Below, in pieces: positions 51,741 through 64,000 of a stretch of 64,000 nt of DNA. The first letter of the stretch is position 1; the number at the start of each line of letters is the position of its first letter. Source of the DNA: Dipetalonema caudispina (Eukaryota > Nematoda > Chromadorea > Rhabditida > Onchocercidae); assembly GCA_013365325.1 (NCBI GenBank), contig JABVXV010000049.1, positions 186,001-250,000 of the forward strand, in the 5' to 3' direction. The position numbers were made by a program, and so were the translations under genes. The notes beneath the pieces are model-generated. The model had not been told where the DNA came from. It saw nothing but the letters and a program-made list of their open reading frames with translations, and ran no database searches.

Positions 51741-53139
51741 GAAATACCTACCTTAAATGGTTGATAAACTTTGAGTTGTTTGACTGCTAAATGATTCCTA
51801 TATGTTTATTGTTTTAGAAAAGATATCTTGGAGTCTATCATACTTGCGTAAATGATAAGCACATTAAGCTCTTCATTTTATGCTATCGTTATTCATAAGT
51901 TCTCAACTGTCTAATCATTAAATGCTGCTATATCTGAGCATTACAGTCTAAAGATGTTTCACTTATTGTGTAGCGTACATAGTTTGAATTATTTGTCGTA
52001 GGTCACACTCTACAGTGTCTTAATTGATTAGAAAAACTATTGCGTGTTCATTTTTATCTATTCCTCCTAGTATGATCTTTGACGAGCTTAGTTTTTGTTG
52101 CAAACGCTATGTATAATTATATAAATGTATAGTATTTCTTTGCTTTGTCGTATCTTCATCGAGTCTTGTTTAAAATCAGGAAATGATTTTTATCATCACT
52201 GAAATTGAGTGCTATAATTTAGCATAATCCTGTTGTAAACTTGTAATATACATTGTTTCTAGTCAAACGATCATTCTCTACAATTTAGTTTTACGATCGA
52301 AATATGCTTGACGTTAAACCACTCATTACAAATGCATATTTGACTCATATTATCAAATTTGATTTGGTTTTTTTCTTTCCGTCGGCCTTATAAACCGCAT
52401 GGTAGTATATAGTTCATTAGTTTTACAAATTTATTAAGATGATGGAAAATTGCGTGCCATAACTGTAAATCAAATTTCTGAGTTATTTAAAAGATATGTA
52501 ACGTCAGCCATGTTCTCTGCTGACACACATTACTGTTTTTATCAGTGTTTTTGGATTTCCTACTACCAACAATTTCATGGTATGATTTGGAATATAAGTG
52601 AGCTTACAGTATGTCGACAGTGCTAATAATTTTTATGATCAGTTTGAATTGATTTTGTTTGATTCAAATCATATGAAACATCCCCTCTCACTAGGTCACT
52701 TGTAAGGATATCATGTCATTATGCAAATAACTATAGTTTAAATTAATAACAGTTCTCTTGATTCTTGGATATGAAATGCATCAAGTACTACTGGTCGCAC
52801 AATAGGCGTTAATCTGGCTATTACAATTTGTGTTACTGTTGGGAATCATTTGCCTAACATAGAGAAAGAGAAAGTTAGTTTTCCTAACCTTACATAAATA
52901 TCTGCTCACGTTGAGGGACTAAATTTCTTGTGTTGAAATCGTAAACAAAATGTAACACTTAGGCTTTTGTGTTCATTTGTGATGTAGCTTTACTGTTTAC
53001 GAAAGAAAGACGTTTACGTGGACGCGACGTGAGTTTCATTTTGTGGATGCACGGGCATCATTAATAGAACATATATTTGTGCAGGAACTAACCACATTCA
53101 TTAACGAGAGGTCGCAGAGAAGTAAAAGGAAGTGGCCTC

Positions 53140-56100
53140 ATGTGGGCTCCAGTTGATAGTACACAGGCTGAGACAGCTTCGCTGAGTTCGTGGAGCATCG
53201 AACAACAGCAGGTAATTTTTATGATTAAGTGATTTCGAATGGAAAAAGAATTATTGGTTGTAAGGACATCTACCAGATGATTGTAGTTAATCTTTGGCAG
53301 CTATATTTTTGTGGCATATTGTAGTTGTTTTCATTTGAGTGCTGATTGAAATCATTTTATAAACATACTAAGCCTGTATTTGTCTGAAGGAGCGTCTTTT
53401 TGCAGAATCGTTGGGGTGGTGTTGGTGATTACAGTAATAATGCAGCATTTGATGAGCACATGCGATCAATCGTACCACCAGCTTTTCGCAATAGTAACGC
53501 AAAAGTTGTTTGGCAAGAACCAAAATCATTAGGTAAAACTTTATTTCATTCCTTTAGTTCTCCCTATTATTTGGACCCTATATAAAATTGCAAGATTAAA
53601 AAGCAAAGACATTATTTATTAGTGCCGTATTTTTCTATGTTGTTACACACATTTCAGAAGCAAACATCAATGAAGCATTGGGTATCTGGCAGGCAACGCC
53701 CCTCAACCAGTTTTCCTTAGAACAGGAACCATTAAGTGGTTTGTTTTAGTGTAGTTTTTGACCTCCAATTTTGTGCAGCAAACCAGGTTTGATCCTGCCC
53801 TTTTCAAAATTTAGTGTTCCTAAATATCGATGATAAAACAGCTGATGGAATATAGATGACCGAACAGACGGTTCTCTTTTATGTGTGTGTATGTTCAGCT
53901 GTTCGTAACCCTGAGATTAGCTTCATTGAATAACGGGATATCGTGACAGCTGTAGTCTCAGGTGTCATCGTTTAGATGCATATGGACAGGAATGCTGTAT
54001 TAAATTTTCTTACTTTTTCAACTTCATTAGATGACTAGAGGAAGACACCATATTGATTGCCATTTCAGGAACTAGCCATTTCCCTCCGTCTTTTGCTGGC
54101 TGTGGCGCAGCAAATGGTTGGTCGCAACCTGAAATTGGTTGGTACTTCGTTCTGAGACATACATTGGCATCTCATTTATTTATGTCTTATTGAAAGCTTT
54201 TATATACTACATTTACGACTGGAATCAGTCGAGCGTTCGCATTGTTCCTGGAATGTTTTTTTTTGGGAATATTGCAGAACAGCGAAGTTGGGATATGTCG
54301 ACTCAATCGCAAACAGTACGAGCAGCAGTACCATTTTGTGGTGGTTTAACTCAGAATAAATTATGGCCAAATGAAGAGCAAGTTTGGGGCGGTGCTCAGC
54401 GTCCTCCAGTTTTTCCAACAGCCCCACCACCGCCTGCTTATGCTGCAAGTAAGTACTTGGAATGATGTGATAATGTGTTTTTGAGTTTCATCGTTATAGA
54501 AAAATGCTTATATGTTAAATGTTAGTTAGGTTAAATAGAAGTTTATTTTTATATATGTACAGGTTGGCAGCAAAATGCACCTCGTGGTAACGTTTTTCCT
54601 CTGCCAACACGATTCAGCGGTCCACCATTCGAAAATAACGCTGTGATGGGAAATTGGGTGCAGCGTCCGATGAATGAGTCAGTACAACCGCCGGTGCCAC
54701 CATCCACCATTCCGCCGCCTCAAAGAAGTCGACTGCAAAATGTTTGGGGTGGCACACCGGCTGTAAACAACACAGTTAATGGAATGTATCTCCCGCCACC
54801 TACTGTCGAGTACAGTGTAAGGTTTTTCTGTCTTCATTCTCTCAAGTCTCGTCGTGATTAAGAAATTACCATTATTGATCTTTGTAAAATCTGGGTCTGA
54901 AATTGAATGTAGTTAATGTGTTTTGTGGGATTTTGTTCCGGAATATACGGTATTTCCAGGATTATGTTGTTGTAGAAGTACCTAACTTCAACGTACTTTA
55001 TTTGGGTTTATCATGAAGATTGTAGATTGTAGATTTGATTCAAATTTGATGAATGGTGGGACAAATTTGATGATTGGTATCATGAAACTTTGGGAACTGC
55101 TTTTAACAAAAATTTCATCATTATAGATGCCAAATGGATTGACACAGTGGAATCCTTCAACAGGCAGCAGTGGCACAGCAGTAACGGCAGTACCTGTTGT
55201 ACCAAAGCCACAGTTTACTCAAAACTTTGTGAATCGTTCTCCACCTCCTCCCAACAATTTCAATTCATATTCTCAAGTGTCCAAGTCTGATTCGGTTTGT
55301 GTATTTTTGTTGATTTTTTTTCCTTTGGAGGAATGCTTTTTCATTCCAATGTCCTGTTGCTGTTTGCTTGTATCATGTTCTGTCGTTTCTTTAATTTACA
55401 GTTTATGGGTGAAAATGCTGTCTGGCAGGATCCAGAAGGTGAAGTACGTAAGTGGCAACGAGACACTGGTACTGCTGCGTGGGGTGATCCTGAGAAGCAG
55501 CAAAGTTTGTTTGTTTGTTATCTACTCAAATATATGAGCTGCATTCCACTGAATTCATTGATGGAACTGGATATTGTTTTAATTGATAAACTTGTTTCAA
55601 AATTTGTTTCAGAAGAAATCAAACGATGGATTATACCGGTCGGGAAAGAATATGATAGTTCAGATAGTGAAGGCGGTAAGTTTTACACGGTTATATGTTT
55701 TTTTAATAAACTTTATATTTCCATACAATTCAAAATATATCTTTTATTCAAGTGATACTTATCCTGTTCACATACAAAAAAGTATATTTTATCTCAGGAG
55801 GTCGTGTAATTGTTCCCCTTGGTTGGGGTGACCTTCCCTCAAAATCATCGAGCAATAACGCTGCACCAACTCCGACAAATTCTCTTCCATCGTGGCCAAC
55901 TAGAAGCGCTCAAGCAACTAATGCCACTGCTTCACCTTCGGGTTTGTCATATTTCTAGCTGCTCATATCGTCGTGAACCTGTTTGGATCGGCACTGTATA
56001 ATTTTTCTCTGGATGCATTAGAAAATGTACTGTGTCGTTTAACATCCCGAGACCCTGATACCTTACCCGTCAGACATTTCAGGTTGCTTTTGAACCTGAA

Positions 56101-57344
56101 TGATCTCAAGTCAATTTTTCTTTCCCTGAAAGTACTTATTTGGAACCTTTCGTTTAGGATGGGGTAATCGTTCGGCTTCAGGAACTGCGAAATCGACAAC
56201 CATTCCGACTCTTTGGGAAATTCTTTCTGAGCATCAGCCTTCATCACTAGAGAGTGGTTGGATGCCGCCGGATGGTGTAAGCAGTGCAACTATGCCTGCT
56301 TCAACGCAACAAATTGTTGAACAGCTACGCCAGGCTGTTGCGAAAGGTACTTGTAATAGGCATCGAAGATATCGAAAATTATGACAGTGACATCATGACT
56401 TATTAAAATGAAGTAATTACAGGACTAATTGATGTTTCACTTCTCAGTAAGCCACTTCCGAATGAGGCACTCTCAGAGATGCGCACGCTTCTCAGTCGCA
56501 TCCCAGTACTGGAGCAAGCAGAAAATGATTTAGCTCGCCTCATGAACGCTGTCAAAATTGTAAGCTTGTTTTTGAACAAATAAGTAAGAATTAAAGCACG
56601 ATCATGGTTTTGTATTTCATATTGAATTTTGAGAACAACGACCCTGAAAGTGGAAATGGAAGGATGGATACGCCGACGGATCTCATGACATCAGAGCAGC
56701 GATCAGAATACAGCCGGCTAGTGATCGAAATCGCTGCAACTAAAACGGAAATTTCAACAATTCGTGAACGTATACGTGGGAACTCCGATGCTGCTAGTGT
56801 CAGGGTGAATCTTTTACCAAAGTATTCAGACATAGGTTTTGGGAAATATGTTAAAATAGAGTTGGTGGTAGTTTTTACTTGAAATTTGTAAATAACGTGT
56901 GTAATCTTTATCATGCGTAGATGTACAGAGAGATTAGAGCACGAAAAACAGCGCGTCGTATTACTTCTTTGAAATTTGAGAATGGTGGTACAGACTCCTC
57001 ACGCTACATTAAATAAAGTGCAATAAGGTAGAAGGAGGAGCAGATAGAGAGTTGAAATGGCAATAGTTGAATTTAAAGTATGAAAATTGTTGAAGGTATT
57101 GAATTACATTGTTTATCCTAGAGAGATTACCTCGAAACAGTTTGCTTTGATATCAGCTGTCATAAGAAAATAAAATTACAAATTGAAAAGATTTTTTCAG
57201 CCAGCAACAAGTTTAGCTGAAACTCAGCGAATGCAACCACCGCAATCGCAACCAGCTGTAACAACGACAACCTCTCCTCGTTTTGGTGACAGTATTCTGG
57301 ATGTTGCTGTGCGTGTTGAACAGCAGAAACTGTTTTCAATGTAG
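53140..57344 (+). CDS. ain-1: GW182-family miRNA silencing protein (AIN-1/AIN-2 type)
   Basis: Fourteen exons: 53140-53211, 53406-53532, 53658-53738, 54069-54137, 54278-54448, 54563-54816, 55127-55294, 55402-55504, 55613-55675, 55798-55941, 56158-56346, 56423-56559, 56634-56804, 57201-57344; all phases agree, 630 residues, near the length of C. elegans AIN-1. The protein is low in complexity, Pro/Asn/Ser/Gln-rich, with many Gly-Trp or Trp-Gly motifs (NRWGGVGD, QVWGGAQ, NVWGGTP, GWGDLP, GWGNRS). The diagnostic block is ENAVWQDPEGE followed by KWQRDTGTAAWGDPEKQ, the signature shared with TNRC6 and nematode AIN proteins. Near residues 460-580 it turns helical (LPNEALSEMRTLLSRIPVLE, LVIEIAATKTEISTIRERI). 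Known role: binds Argonaute through tryptophans and recruits deadenylases and P-body factors to miRNA targets. There is no UBA or RRM domain, as expected for nematodes. An alternative last exon at 56921-57016 is possible. Confidence 0.9.
56921..57016 (+). other. Possible alternative terminal exon of ain-1
   Basis: After exon 13 the acceptor ATGCGTAG at 56920 opens a phase-0 frame (MYREIRARKTARRITSLKFE) ending TAA at 57016, a basic 31-residue tail. The same stretch read one base later gives TERLEHEKQRVVLLL, which looks more like a continuing helix but would need a different splice. The main model skips this exon. Confidence 0.35.
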
Positions 57345-57758
57345 TACTAGATGTGAAATACTGACTAGTCAGCAAGGCACGCATGCATCGCTATACCTGC
57401 CTTTTTCATTTATCTTCTCATTTTTCATGTTTTATATCATGAAATTTTCAACGGAATTCAACCTCACGGTGCGTGTGCAGCTCAATTCATGCGTAATGGA
57501 ACTTATATCTTCATTATCGTTGTGTTAACCCTAAGTGATCATATACATAATGCTATCTCTGATTCAACGATTTCTCATTTTTTAACTAGATGAATGCACG
57601 CAAATCCTTTTTTGCTTTCTATATTTCCTTTAAAAGAATTGCACCTAACACCTCCATCACCTTCTGCATTATTATAATAAGCTTAAGCCATTCCTATGTG
57701 TTACATTTAGTGAATTTTGAAAAACTGTTTGCCGAGATGAAAGATTAGCCAGCTTTAG

Positions 57759-57864
57759 TGCAGGAAATGTTGGTATTACTGATATTGGTGCTGATACTGA
57801 TGGTGGTAATGGTGTAATCGCAAGAATGTACGCAGCAAATAAGTTTTCATTTGCCAGGAAAAAG
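57759..57864 (+). other. Candidate coding exon of an unidentified gene
   Basis: Acceptor AGCTTTAG at 57758, open frame with balanced composition (AGNVGITDIGADTDGGNG, then IARMYAANKFSFARKK), and an AAAAAG/GTACGT donor in phase 0. The same frame is coding-like upstream of the acceptor but interrupted by TGA. Possible continuations are 59799-59863 (phase 0 acceptor) or 58331-58498, which ends in a stop. Family not recognised. Confidence 0.4.
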
Positions 57865-59310
57865 GTACGTGGAATAATTCTATTTCTAATGGATTCATTT
57901 TTTAGTAACATGAAAAGTAATCTAAACATTCTTCGTGTCTTTCTCTTCAGTTCTCATGGGTCATTTATGTCGATGTCTTGATTGATTCTTGTTGTATTAC
58001 ATCAAATCATCTGTTTCTTACGTGTTTTTTTTAATTTAATTTGGTCATTCAATTAGGATAAGCGCATTAGTTGTATCGTGATAATTTCTTTTTTCTTTTT
58101 ATATCCTTCAGTGTCGTGTAAGTTATAGTTCAGTTGTTCAATTGTTGATATTCCCAAACTCTTGCATGTTTTTTAATTCCAAGCTCATTGATGCACTATG
58201 TGTAGCTAATGTGAAATTGTTTGTTGAGAGGAGTTTTTGGAGGAACTTACCATATGGTGGTCACTTATTGATTGAGATTCACTCATGTTTCCTCCTCCTT
58301 CCCTTTTTTCAATCTTTGGTCTTGAATTTCCAGAAGCTCCGCATGCGTTTCCACTCATTCTGCTCAGCTAAAGCTCACTCGGAATGCGAGGATTTGCTTC
58401 TGTGCATTGTCGAAGTATTTATATGTATATGTCAGGGAGACAAGGTCGGTTCAGTTACGTACACTTGTCAAGTTTTTGGAGATGGCACATTTGCTTAGTA
58501 ATAGGCAGGGAATGTAATTTTGCATTACCCATTGCTTTTTAGATACTATCTAGTTAATTGATTTGTGATCATGGCTTGTTTTTATTAAAGTAGTGTTCGC
58601 AGCAAGGGGTTTTCTTCAACAAGCGAAATTTGAATAAATGTGCTAAGTTTACTGACTGAACCGGATCTTTTTTGTGTCATCTGCTTCATATGCATTATAG
58701 AAGTTGCCGTCAATATTTGTTAGGTTAGGCTATTTGCTGCAACATTTGCTCATAGCATAAGCCTGTGTGTACGTTTAGTACATGTAGTGCCCATTGCGGT
58801 ACAATAGCCTCCACTTGCTGCATTCATTATAGGGTCTTTAATGTTTTGGTATTCTATAACTATTTACCCATCAATAGCTTTGTCGGAAATCTCGAGATAG
58901 CTTTCCTAATATTGTATGTTTACTGTATAAGTAATTAAACAGTCCTCTCCTATTTACACTATACCGTCACTTCATAAAGCATTTCTTGTGTTTTCCCTCT
59001 TCTTTTTTATTTGAAATCTAAACTCATTAGGGATGTTAAGTTCATGCTTCCATACCAAATGCTTACTGTCTACATTTATTCCATGCTCGCATATACGGTA
59101 GCTCTCATGTGATTAATCGGTGGTGTTAGTTTAAGCTTCTCAAGTTTCAGTTGTATATGAAGGCCTCATTGCACTGCAAGAGGTGGTTGATTTCTTGAAA
59201 TTCTACAATGTCATTTTTCAAGATTCCTTACAAAAACAGCATTGTGGGGAGCAGGATTAGTGTTGCTTCTGATCACTGAAAGCTATCGTTTTGTGGTTGC
59301 CTCGCATTTC

Positions 59311-59311
<1 letters not shown>

Positions 59312-59358
<47 letters not shown>
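59312..59358 (+). repeat. 47-base T homopolymer
   Basis: Uninterrupted T run, the longest in the window. Its exact length is unreliable in any assembly. Confidence 0.95.
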
Positions 59359-59364
<6 letters not shown>

Positions 59365-59789
59365 GGAAAATATCGGTTCTCGTTACTTCGGGTATTCTTA
59401 GTCGTTTGCGCCGTTTTTATTCTCAGCGTACAATTAATTTAATTCTTTCTTTTCTATTTTGTTTGGTTATATTGTTTATTATTGTGTATTTTTTCATTAT
59501 ATCACTAACCATTAATTGATCAAATAAGCAAGCATTAATTGCTATCATCCTCTTTTCCTGATATGGTTACTACTTGTTGTCGTCAGTTATGATTAGCAAA
59601 AACAACTCCATCAGCAAGTGCTCACCGTTGCTTCGCCATTATTAACAATATCATTACCATTACTATTATTACTAATTAATTGCCCGAACGTCTTTTCTCG
59701 TCCTAACTTTATTCTTTTCCATGTACTATCCTTACTTTTTTCAATCTTTTCATTGCAGGTTGTTTGTCATCTTTTTCTCTTCCTTTTAC

Positions 59790-59863
59790 ATGCAAAAGAA
59801 AAAAGTTGCAAATGATCTCGCTTCTGTGTTTCCTCGGGGTTTCGTCGATGTCAGATTTTGCAG
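59790..59863 (+). other. Candidate coding exon of an unidentified gene
   Basis: Open frame with a good CAG/GTAGGT donor at phase 2. It encodes KKVANDLASVFPRGFVDVRF, either from an internal acceptor (TGCAAAAG, exon starting 59799) or from the ATG at 59790. Local base composition is richer in GC than its surroundings. It could follow the exon at 57759-57864. Family not recognised. Confidence 0.4.
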
Positions 59864-62800
59864 GTAGGTGCAATACACTGCAGCTTATTTGGGTAATGTC
59901 TGTGTCCGTTCTTTGGTTGTTTCATTGAGCTCAATTGATTCTATTCTAGAATTAAGCCCGGGCCTTAATGAGATTGCAGCACTTTTTCATTTGTTTTAAT
60001 TGCCAAAGATTTGGAAAAAATAGGGTAAGAAATTGTGTCTGTTTTAGCAATCGTTTCGGCGTGCCACGTAAATTTCTTGGACTTTTTTTTGTCGGAATCA
60101 TTCTTTCAAGCCTTTTCGGACCTACTTCCCGTTTCGATAGGCCGCCTCCTCTGCTCTTTGTTTTTTTCTCAGGTCACTTTTCCACGAACTTAAAAAAACT
60201 ACAATTTGCTGATGCAGATGCTGCTTTTATTATTTTACCCATAATCATTATATATTTAATATGCATAAGCGTGAATGGTTTCATTCTAGTGTTAATCCCC
60301 TCTTGGTCTCGAGCTTTTCTATCTGTACAGTACCTTATCATTTTGATCATGCCACCATCAGCCAATTGTATTCTTAATATTATTAGCTAAAATAGCTGTT
60401 TTAAAATCTTTAGAAAGAGTGCGAATTTTGGCAAAATTTGGGAGGTCGTTTTTCATCACTCGTTCGCTCTCTCATTGCTAAAACCAAATACTGTACGAGT
60501 ATATAATCATATATGAATGTGTGTGGTCTTCCGAGATTCTCTTGAAAATGATGCTCTCTTGCTTGCTGTGATGTGTTGCCCTCCTCAATTGTTTTTGAGT
60601 CTTTAAAATAAAGGGAAATTTCTTTTTTGTTTACCGCATTTTTTGCCTGAACTGTAGTTGGTTGTTTCATTGGTCTTTGTTTGTCCTGAATACTTTGTGA
60701 GAAAGGCAATCACCACGCTTACTTCACTCACTTTTGGGCCATACTCGGGGCTATCTGAAATTCAGTTTCCAAAACTACTCGGTGGTTAGTATTGAGCGTC
60801 TATATAGTAAATGCAAATCAGATTGGTCTTATGTTCAGTCAGAAAAAGATCAATGCAGTATTTATAATGGTGCTGACATTAAAGCCAGGTTGTGGAATCC
60901 TCGAAAAAGCTATCAGGAAAGTTGGTTTATATTTCTCTAACACTAGTTTTATGCTGAGGTTGTGAAGAAATGATGGATGTTTTCGTTTTTTTTTTGGTTT
61001 ATTGAAAGACAAGGAATGATATTTTAAGCCAATGAATCTGTGTGTTTTCAGATTCCAGAAAATTGCCTTAATAGTTCTACATAGGGGTACTCGTATATAC
61101 GTACAGTTTCCTCGCTGGTTTCTTTTATTTATTTATTTATTTTTTTTTTTTTTTTTTCCAATCACTCTCATATCAAAAAACACAGTTCTGATAATCTATA
61201 TCCCTTTTCTTTATCGGAGACGGAATTTTCTGAAAATTTAGCTGCTTGAAGTACACGATATGTGTTAACTTGTCTTTTTCTTAAATTTTGTTGTGAAAGT
61301 TCCTTTTGCTTTGATTAGAAATTTAAGAAATTAGTAGATCAGTTCTTTTGTTCTGTGTACTTCTCCATGGAGGAAGTAAGAGTAAAACTGATATTTCTTC
61401 GATTGATAAAATCGGAAATTTTCTCAAGTATTGAAGTCATTTATTTTCTTGTAGAATCGAGAGAATATGTAGATCTTTGGATTTGGAATTCATTAAATTT
61501 GACATCAATTTCTTGATTTCTTTATCTGTAAAAATCTCTTGCCTATGATCTGCTGATTAATTCTGTTATTTTCATGAAGACATTATAAGAATTAGCAGAT
61601 TGGGTGCTATCTCTCCGTCCCTTATTCTTTTTCTTATTTTTCTTGCTGCCCGTTTATAAATTCCCTGGATTGATATGTTCTTTGATTGATACGATATTTG
61701 ATAACTTATATTTTGATTGCAATTTTATACATACATTCTAATCACATAATGTATATAAGTTATTAATTGAATTTCTTGGACTAAATAAACTTTTTCTTTA
61801 CACTCTTTCCGCATGTACTGTATTCCAATTATGATATGATTAGGTCTGGCGATGAATCACTGTATTTGTCGTACATTTGGGAAAGCCTACTTCTATGTAG
61901 GATATGATGCTTCAGCCTTTAAACAACCGGTGATTTTTTTTAATTTAAACCTTCCGCTTTTTTTTAAGATTTTAGAAGTTTATTCAGAGGAACGAGGTGA
62001 TTTGAAACGATATAGAGAGACTGTATGAGGAATATAAGAAATTTAATGCGTCAGTTATTGCCAATTTCTACTTTTTCCCCGATGACTACTAATGAGAGAT
62101 CCTCAATAAATTAAATTTCGTAAGAAAATCAGGATTTCCAAAGCTTATATAAATGTGTAGAATTTTGCCGGATATTTTTTCGTGTAATTATAAAGTCTTA
62201 ATAAAGAAATGAATTAGTAAAAGATGTCGTAAAATTTCGGAATGTCATAAAAATTTAGCAAAAGACTGCAGGATTTTCAACGGATAAAAGGAAATGTGCC
62301 AGGCGCTGAATGTCACTATTTTCTTATTGCTTTAAAGTAATATTGTTTAGCGATGTTATCCTCATAATTATCCTCATTATTTTCTTCAACAATATGTTGT
62401 TTTTTTTCTTGAAGAATTATTATTAATCACTTCGGATTTGTCACTCACTTATTTCGTAAATTCTTAACTAAAAATCAACAGCTTTGTCGTTGGAATTTTC
62501 AACTGGAATAAGATGTGCAGTTTGAGAAGTTGAAAAAAAAAAAGAGAATTTTTGAAGATGAAAGTACAACGTGTTTGAAAGAAATTGTGATGTTGCCTCA
62601 TTTTCAGGGTTCTAAATTGTTGGCAATCAAAAATCCCTACCCTTCTGATTTTCATTTGCCAATTTAATTTAATTATCCCCTTACGCAAAAACAAAACACG
62701 GAGCAAATTTTCACTTGTAAAAGCGTAATTATAGTAGACGAGTTGTATATTAAAAAATATTATCATTGGCATACCTTTATTTTTAGGTATATTGCTAAAA

Positions 62801-63745
62801 GATGATATATGAAATGATTTTCATGTCGTTTGCAAAAAGGCTGTTACTTGTGATGGCTAAATTTATACATTATAATTTTTGACTTATCGTTTTTATTTGT
62901 CGTTACTAAATTACTCCTAAAATTTGAAATCTGATTGATCTCACAATCTTTAGATAGATTGGTTAATTTAAAGATTGAAAAAGATATCGTTCCTTAATAT
63001 CAAATTACAGCTTGTGCTTTCATTTCTTTGAAAAAAAGAAAAAAAGAACGATGATATTAACCAATTAATGAGCATCGAACCTAATTAAAAGTACTATAAA
63101 TTTCATCATTCAAAAGCATTTCAAGAAACGCATATTGGGCGGATACATTGAATACTTGTATGACATTGATCTCTCTATCGAATTTTAAAAATTGGTCACT
63201 GATTTGAGAAATATTAGAACTTTTCGGTTGCTAACTCAGCAAAGAGGGGGTCATTGAATTGTGATATACTGTTAATTACATCAGAAAACTGTTCTTTTTA
63301 ACTTATAGAATGAATTAGACCACTTCATTTTCAGGAGGAAGTAGGGTTAAATAAATTAGAGAAAGTTGAATAATCATGAAGTACCTCTCTGAATTACCTT
63401 TAACCAAATTTCAACAATTGCTAAAATTATTGGTTCCACTCAATTTGAAGATGTGCACTCAATTCTTTACAAAAAAAAGTTCAGAACTCTGAAGATCACT
63501 TATTTGGTAGATGGTGAGAGTTATTCGTTTGGGAGAATTTCAGATAAATCCTTCATCTTTGACAAAATTGTCCTTTTATTGATTATGAATTGCTGAAGTA
63601 TTGTTTTGAATAGAAATTCATGAATTAGATACTGTAAACATTGCAACTAATTTGAATAAATTTAATACTTAGAATATTTCTAAATCAATTAGTTAAAGAA
63701 TGCAGAATTAATTTATAAAATGAAGAAAATAAACAGGGTATATGA

Positions 63746-63910
63746 TCAGAATTCCATGAGAAGTGAACAGTAATATTGTCGAAAAATGAGGAAATAAGCA
63801 AGGGTAAATGCTATTAACCACAGTGTCCAATAAATTGTCCAACGACAATAGTACCATGTTCTGGTTGGTTCTTCCTCGATTTCAAATATAATACTAGGCA
63901 CTTGTAGTGG
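63746..63910 (-). CDS. Last exon of a membrane-protein gene entering from the right edge
   Basis: Acceptor CAAATTTAG at 63911, then a 54-codon frame to TGA at 63746-63748. It reads PLQVPSIIFEIEEEPTRTW, then an aromatic-rich membrane segment (WTIYWTLWLIAFTLAYFLIF) and a short tail ending CSLLMEF. An acidic loop followed by a single membrane helix suggests the C-terminus of a membrane protein. The upstream exons lie beyond 64000. Family not recognised. Confidence 0.55.
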   Translation of the reverse strand, partial: PLQVPSIIFEIEEEPTRTWYYCRWTIYWTLWLIAFTLAYFLIFRQYYCSLLMEF

Positions 63911-64000
63911 CTAAATTTGATTGATTCAAAAAGATTTAGCTCATGAAGTATAAAATTGAATTGTATGTTACATGTTTTAACATATACATAGTACCTTATT

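Larger units (their letters stand above)
47467..53139. other. Long spacer between lin-23 and ain-1
   Basis: Holds the lin-23 3' UTR (length not determined), microsatellites at 51531-51556 and 51713-51740, and a CAG/CAA-rich stretch at 51342-51372. It also holds a candidate minus-strand exon at 48634-48798. A TATATAAA motif lies at about 49350. The region from about 50.5 kb on is less AT-rich and probably includes ain-1 promoter and 5' UTR. The last acceptor (TTTGTGCAG at about 53085) lies about 55 bases before the ain-1 start. Confidence 0.4.
57345..63745. other. Long region with isolated coding-like blocks
   Basis: T-rich, low-complexity DNA. Blocks that look coding on the plus strand are at 57759-57864 and 59799-59863. 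Weaker ones are near 60854-60888, 61830-62028 and 62018-62090 (contains RLYEEYKKFNASVIANFYF). A gene with kilobase introns is possible. A 47-base T run lies at 59312-59358. No complete model. Confidence 0.35.

Noticed and set aside
51513..51764. Ser-Leu-rich ORFs upstream of ain-1
   Set aside because: They are translations of the two CT microsatellites.
57672..57929. Minus-strand ORF of 85 codons
   Set aside because: It is the antisense shadow of the plus-strand candidate exon 57759-57864, which has the better splice sites and composition.
58142..58498. Plus-strand ORF of 118 codons starting MLIFPNSC
   Set aside because: The first half is Phe/Leu-rich and looks random. Only the part after the acceptor at about 58330 could be an exon, and it has no recognisable similarity.

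Overview
The window looks like nuclear DNA of a nematode, most likely a filarial (spirurid) species. It is strongly AT-rich. Genes are split into many small exons with short AT-rich introns, standard GT donors and TTTCAG/TTTTAG acceptors. Several start codons lie a few bases after a strong acceptor, as expected for spliced-leader trans-splicing. The recognisable proteins are nematode or metazoan: beta-TrCP/LIN-23, a short GW182 protein of AIN-1 type, ribosomal protein S16 and condensin II subunit D3. The species assignment is inference. Gene models were built by hand from splice sites and checked by reading-frame phase across every junction; models are marked where a phase could not be satisfied.

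Layout. 1-2032 (+): C-terminal end of condensin II subunit D3. 2956-5705 (-): a six-exon orphan gene. 5706-11874: mostly featureless AT-rich DNA with one doubtful ORF. 11875-13200 (-): a 146-residue four-pass membrane protein. 14906-17313 (+): an F-box/leucine-rich-repeat gene whose middle is broken by frame lesions. 20016-21255 (+): rps-16. 21296-25643: largely non-coding, with one copy of a dispersed repeat and possible gene remnants. 25644-40681 (-): one very long gene with about 42 exons and 1,854 residues. It joins a DEAH-box RNA helicase, RRM-like and KH-like modules, and a C-terminal RING-IBR-RING ubiquitin ligase. 41081-41485: second copy of the repeat. 42219-47466 (+): lin-23 (beta-TrCP). 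47467-53139: long spacer with microsatellites and one candidate minus-strand exon. 53140-57344 (+): ain-1/GW182. 57345-64000: isolated candidate exons of a long-intron plus-strand gene and, at the right edge, the last exon of a minus-strand membrane-protein gene.

The outstanding item is the helicase-RBR fusion. Its domain order matches the plant DEAH11/DEAH12 proteins. The joining exons are in phase from the helicase start to the RBR end, so it reads as one polypeptide rather than two neighbours. The genes are not an operon: they lie on both strands with kilobase spacers. Two are ubiquitin ligase components (LIN-23 as an SCF substrate receptor, and the RBR protein), and two act on RNA (the helicase and AIN-1 in miRNA silencing). 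No functional link between them can be read from the sequence.
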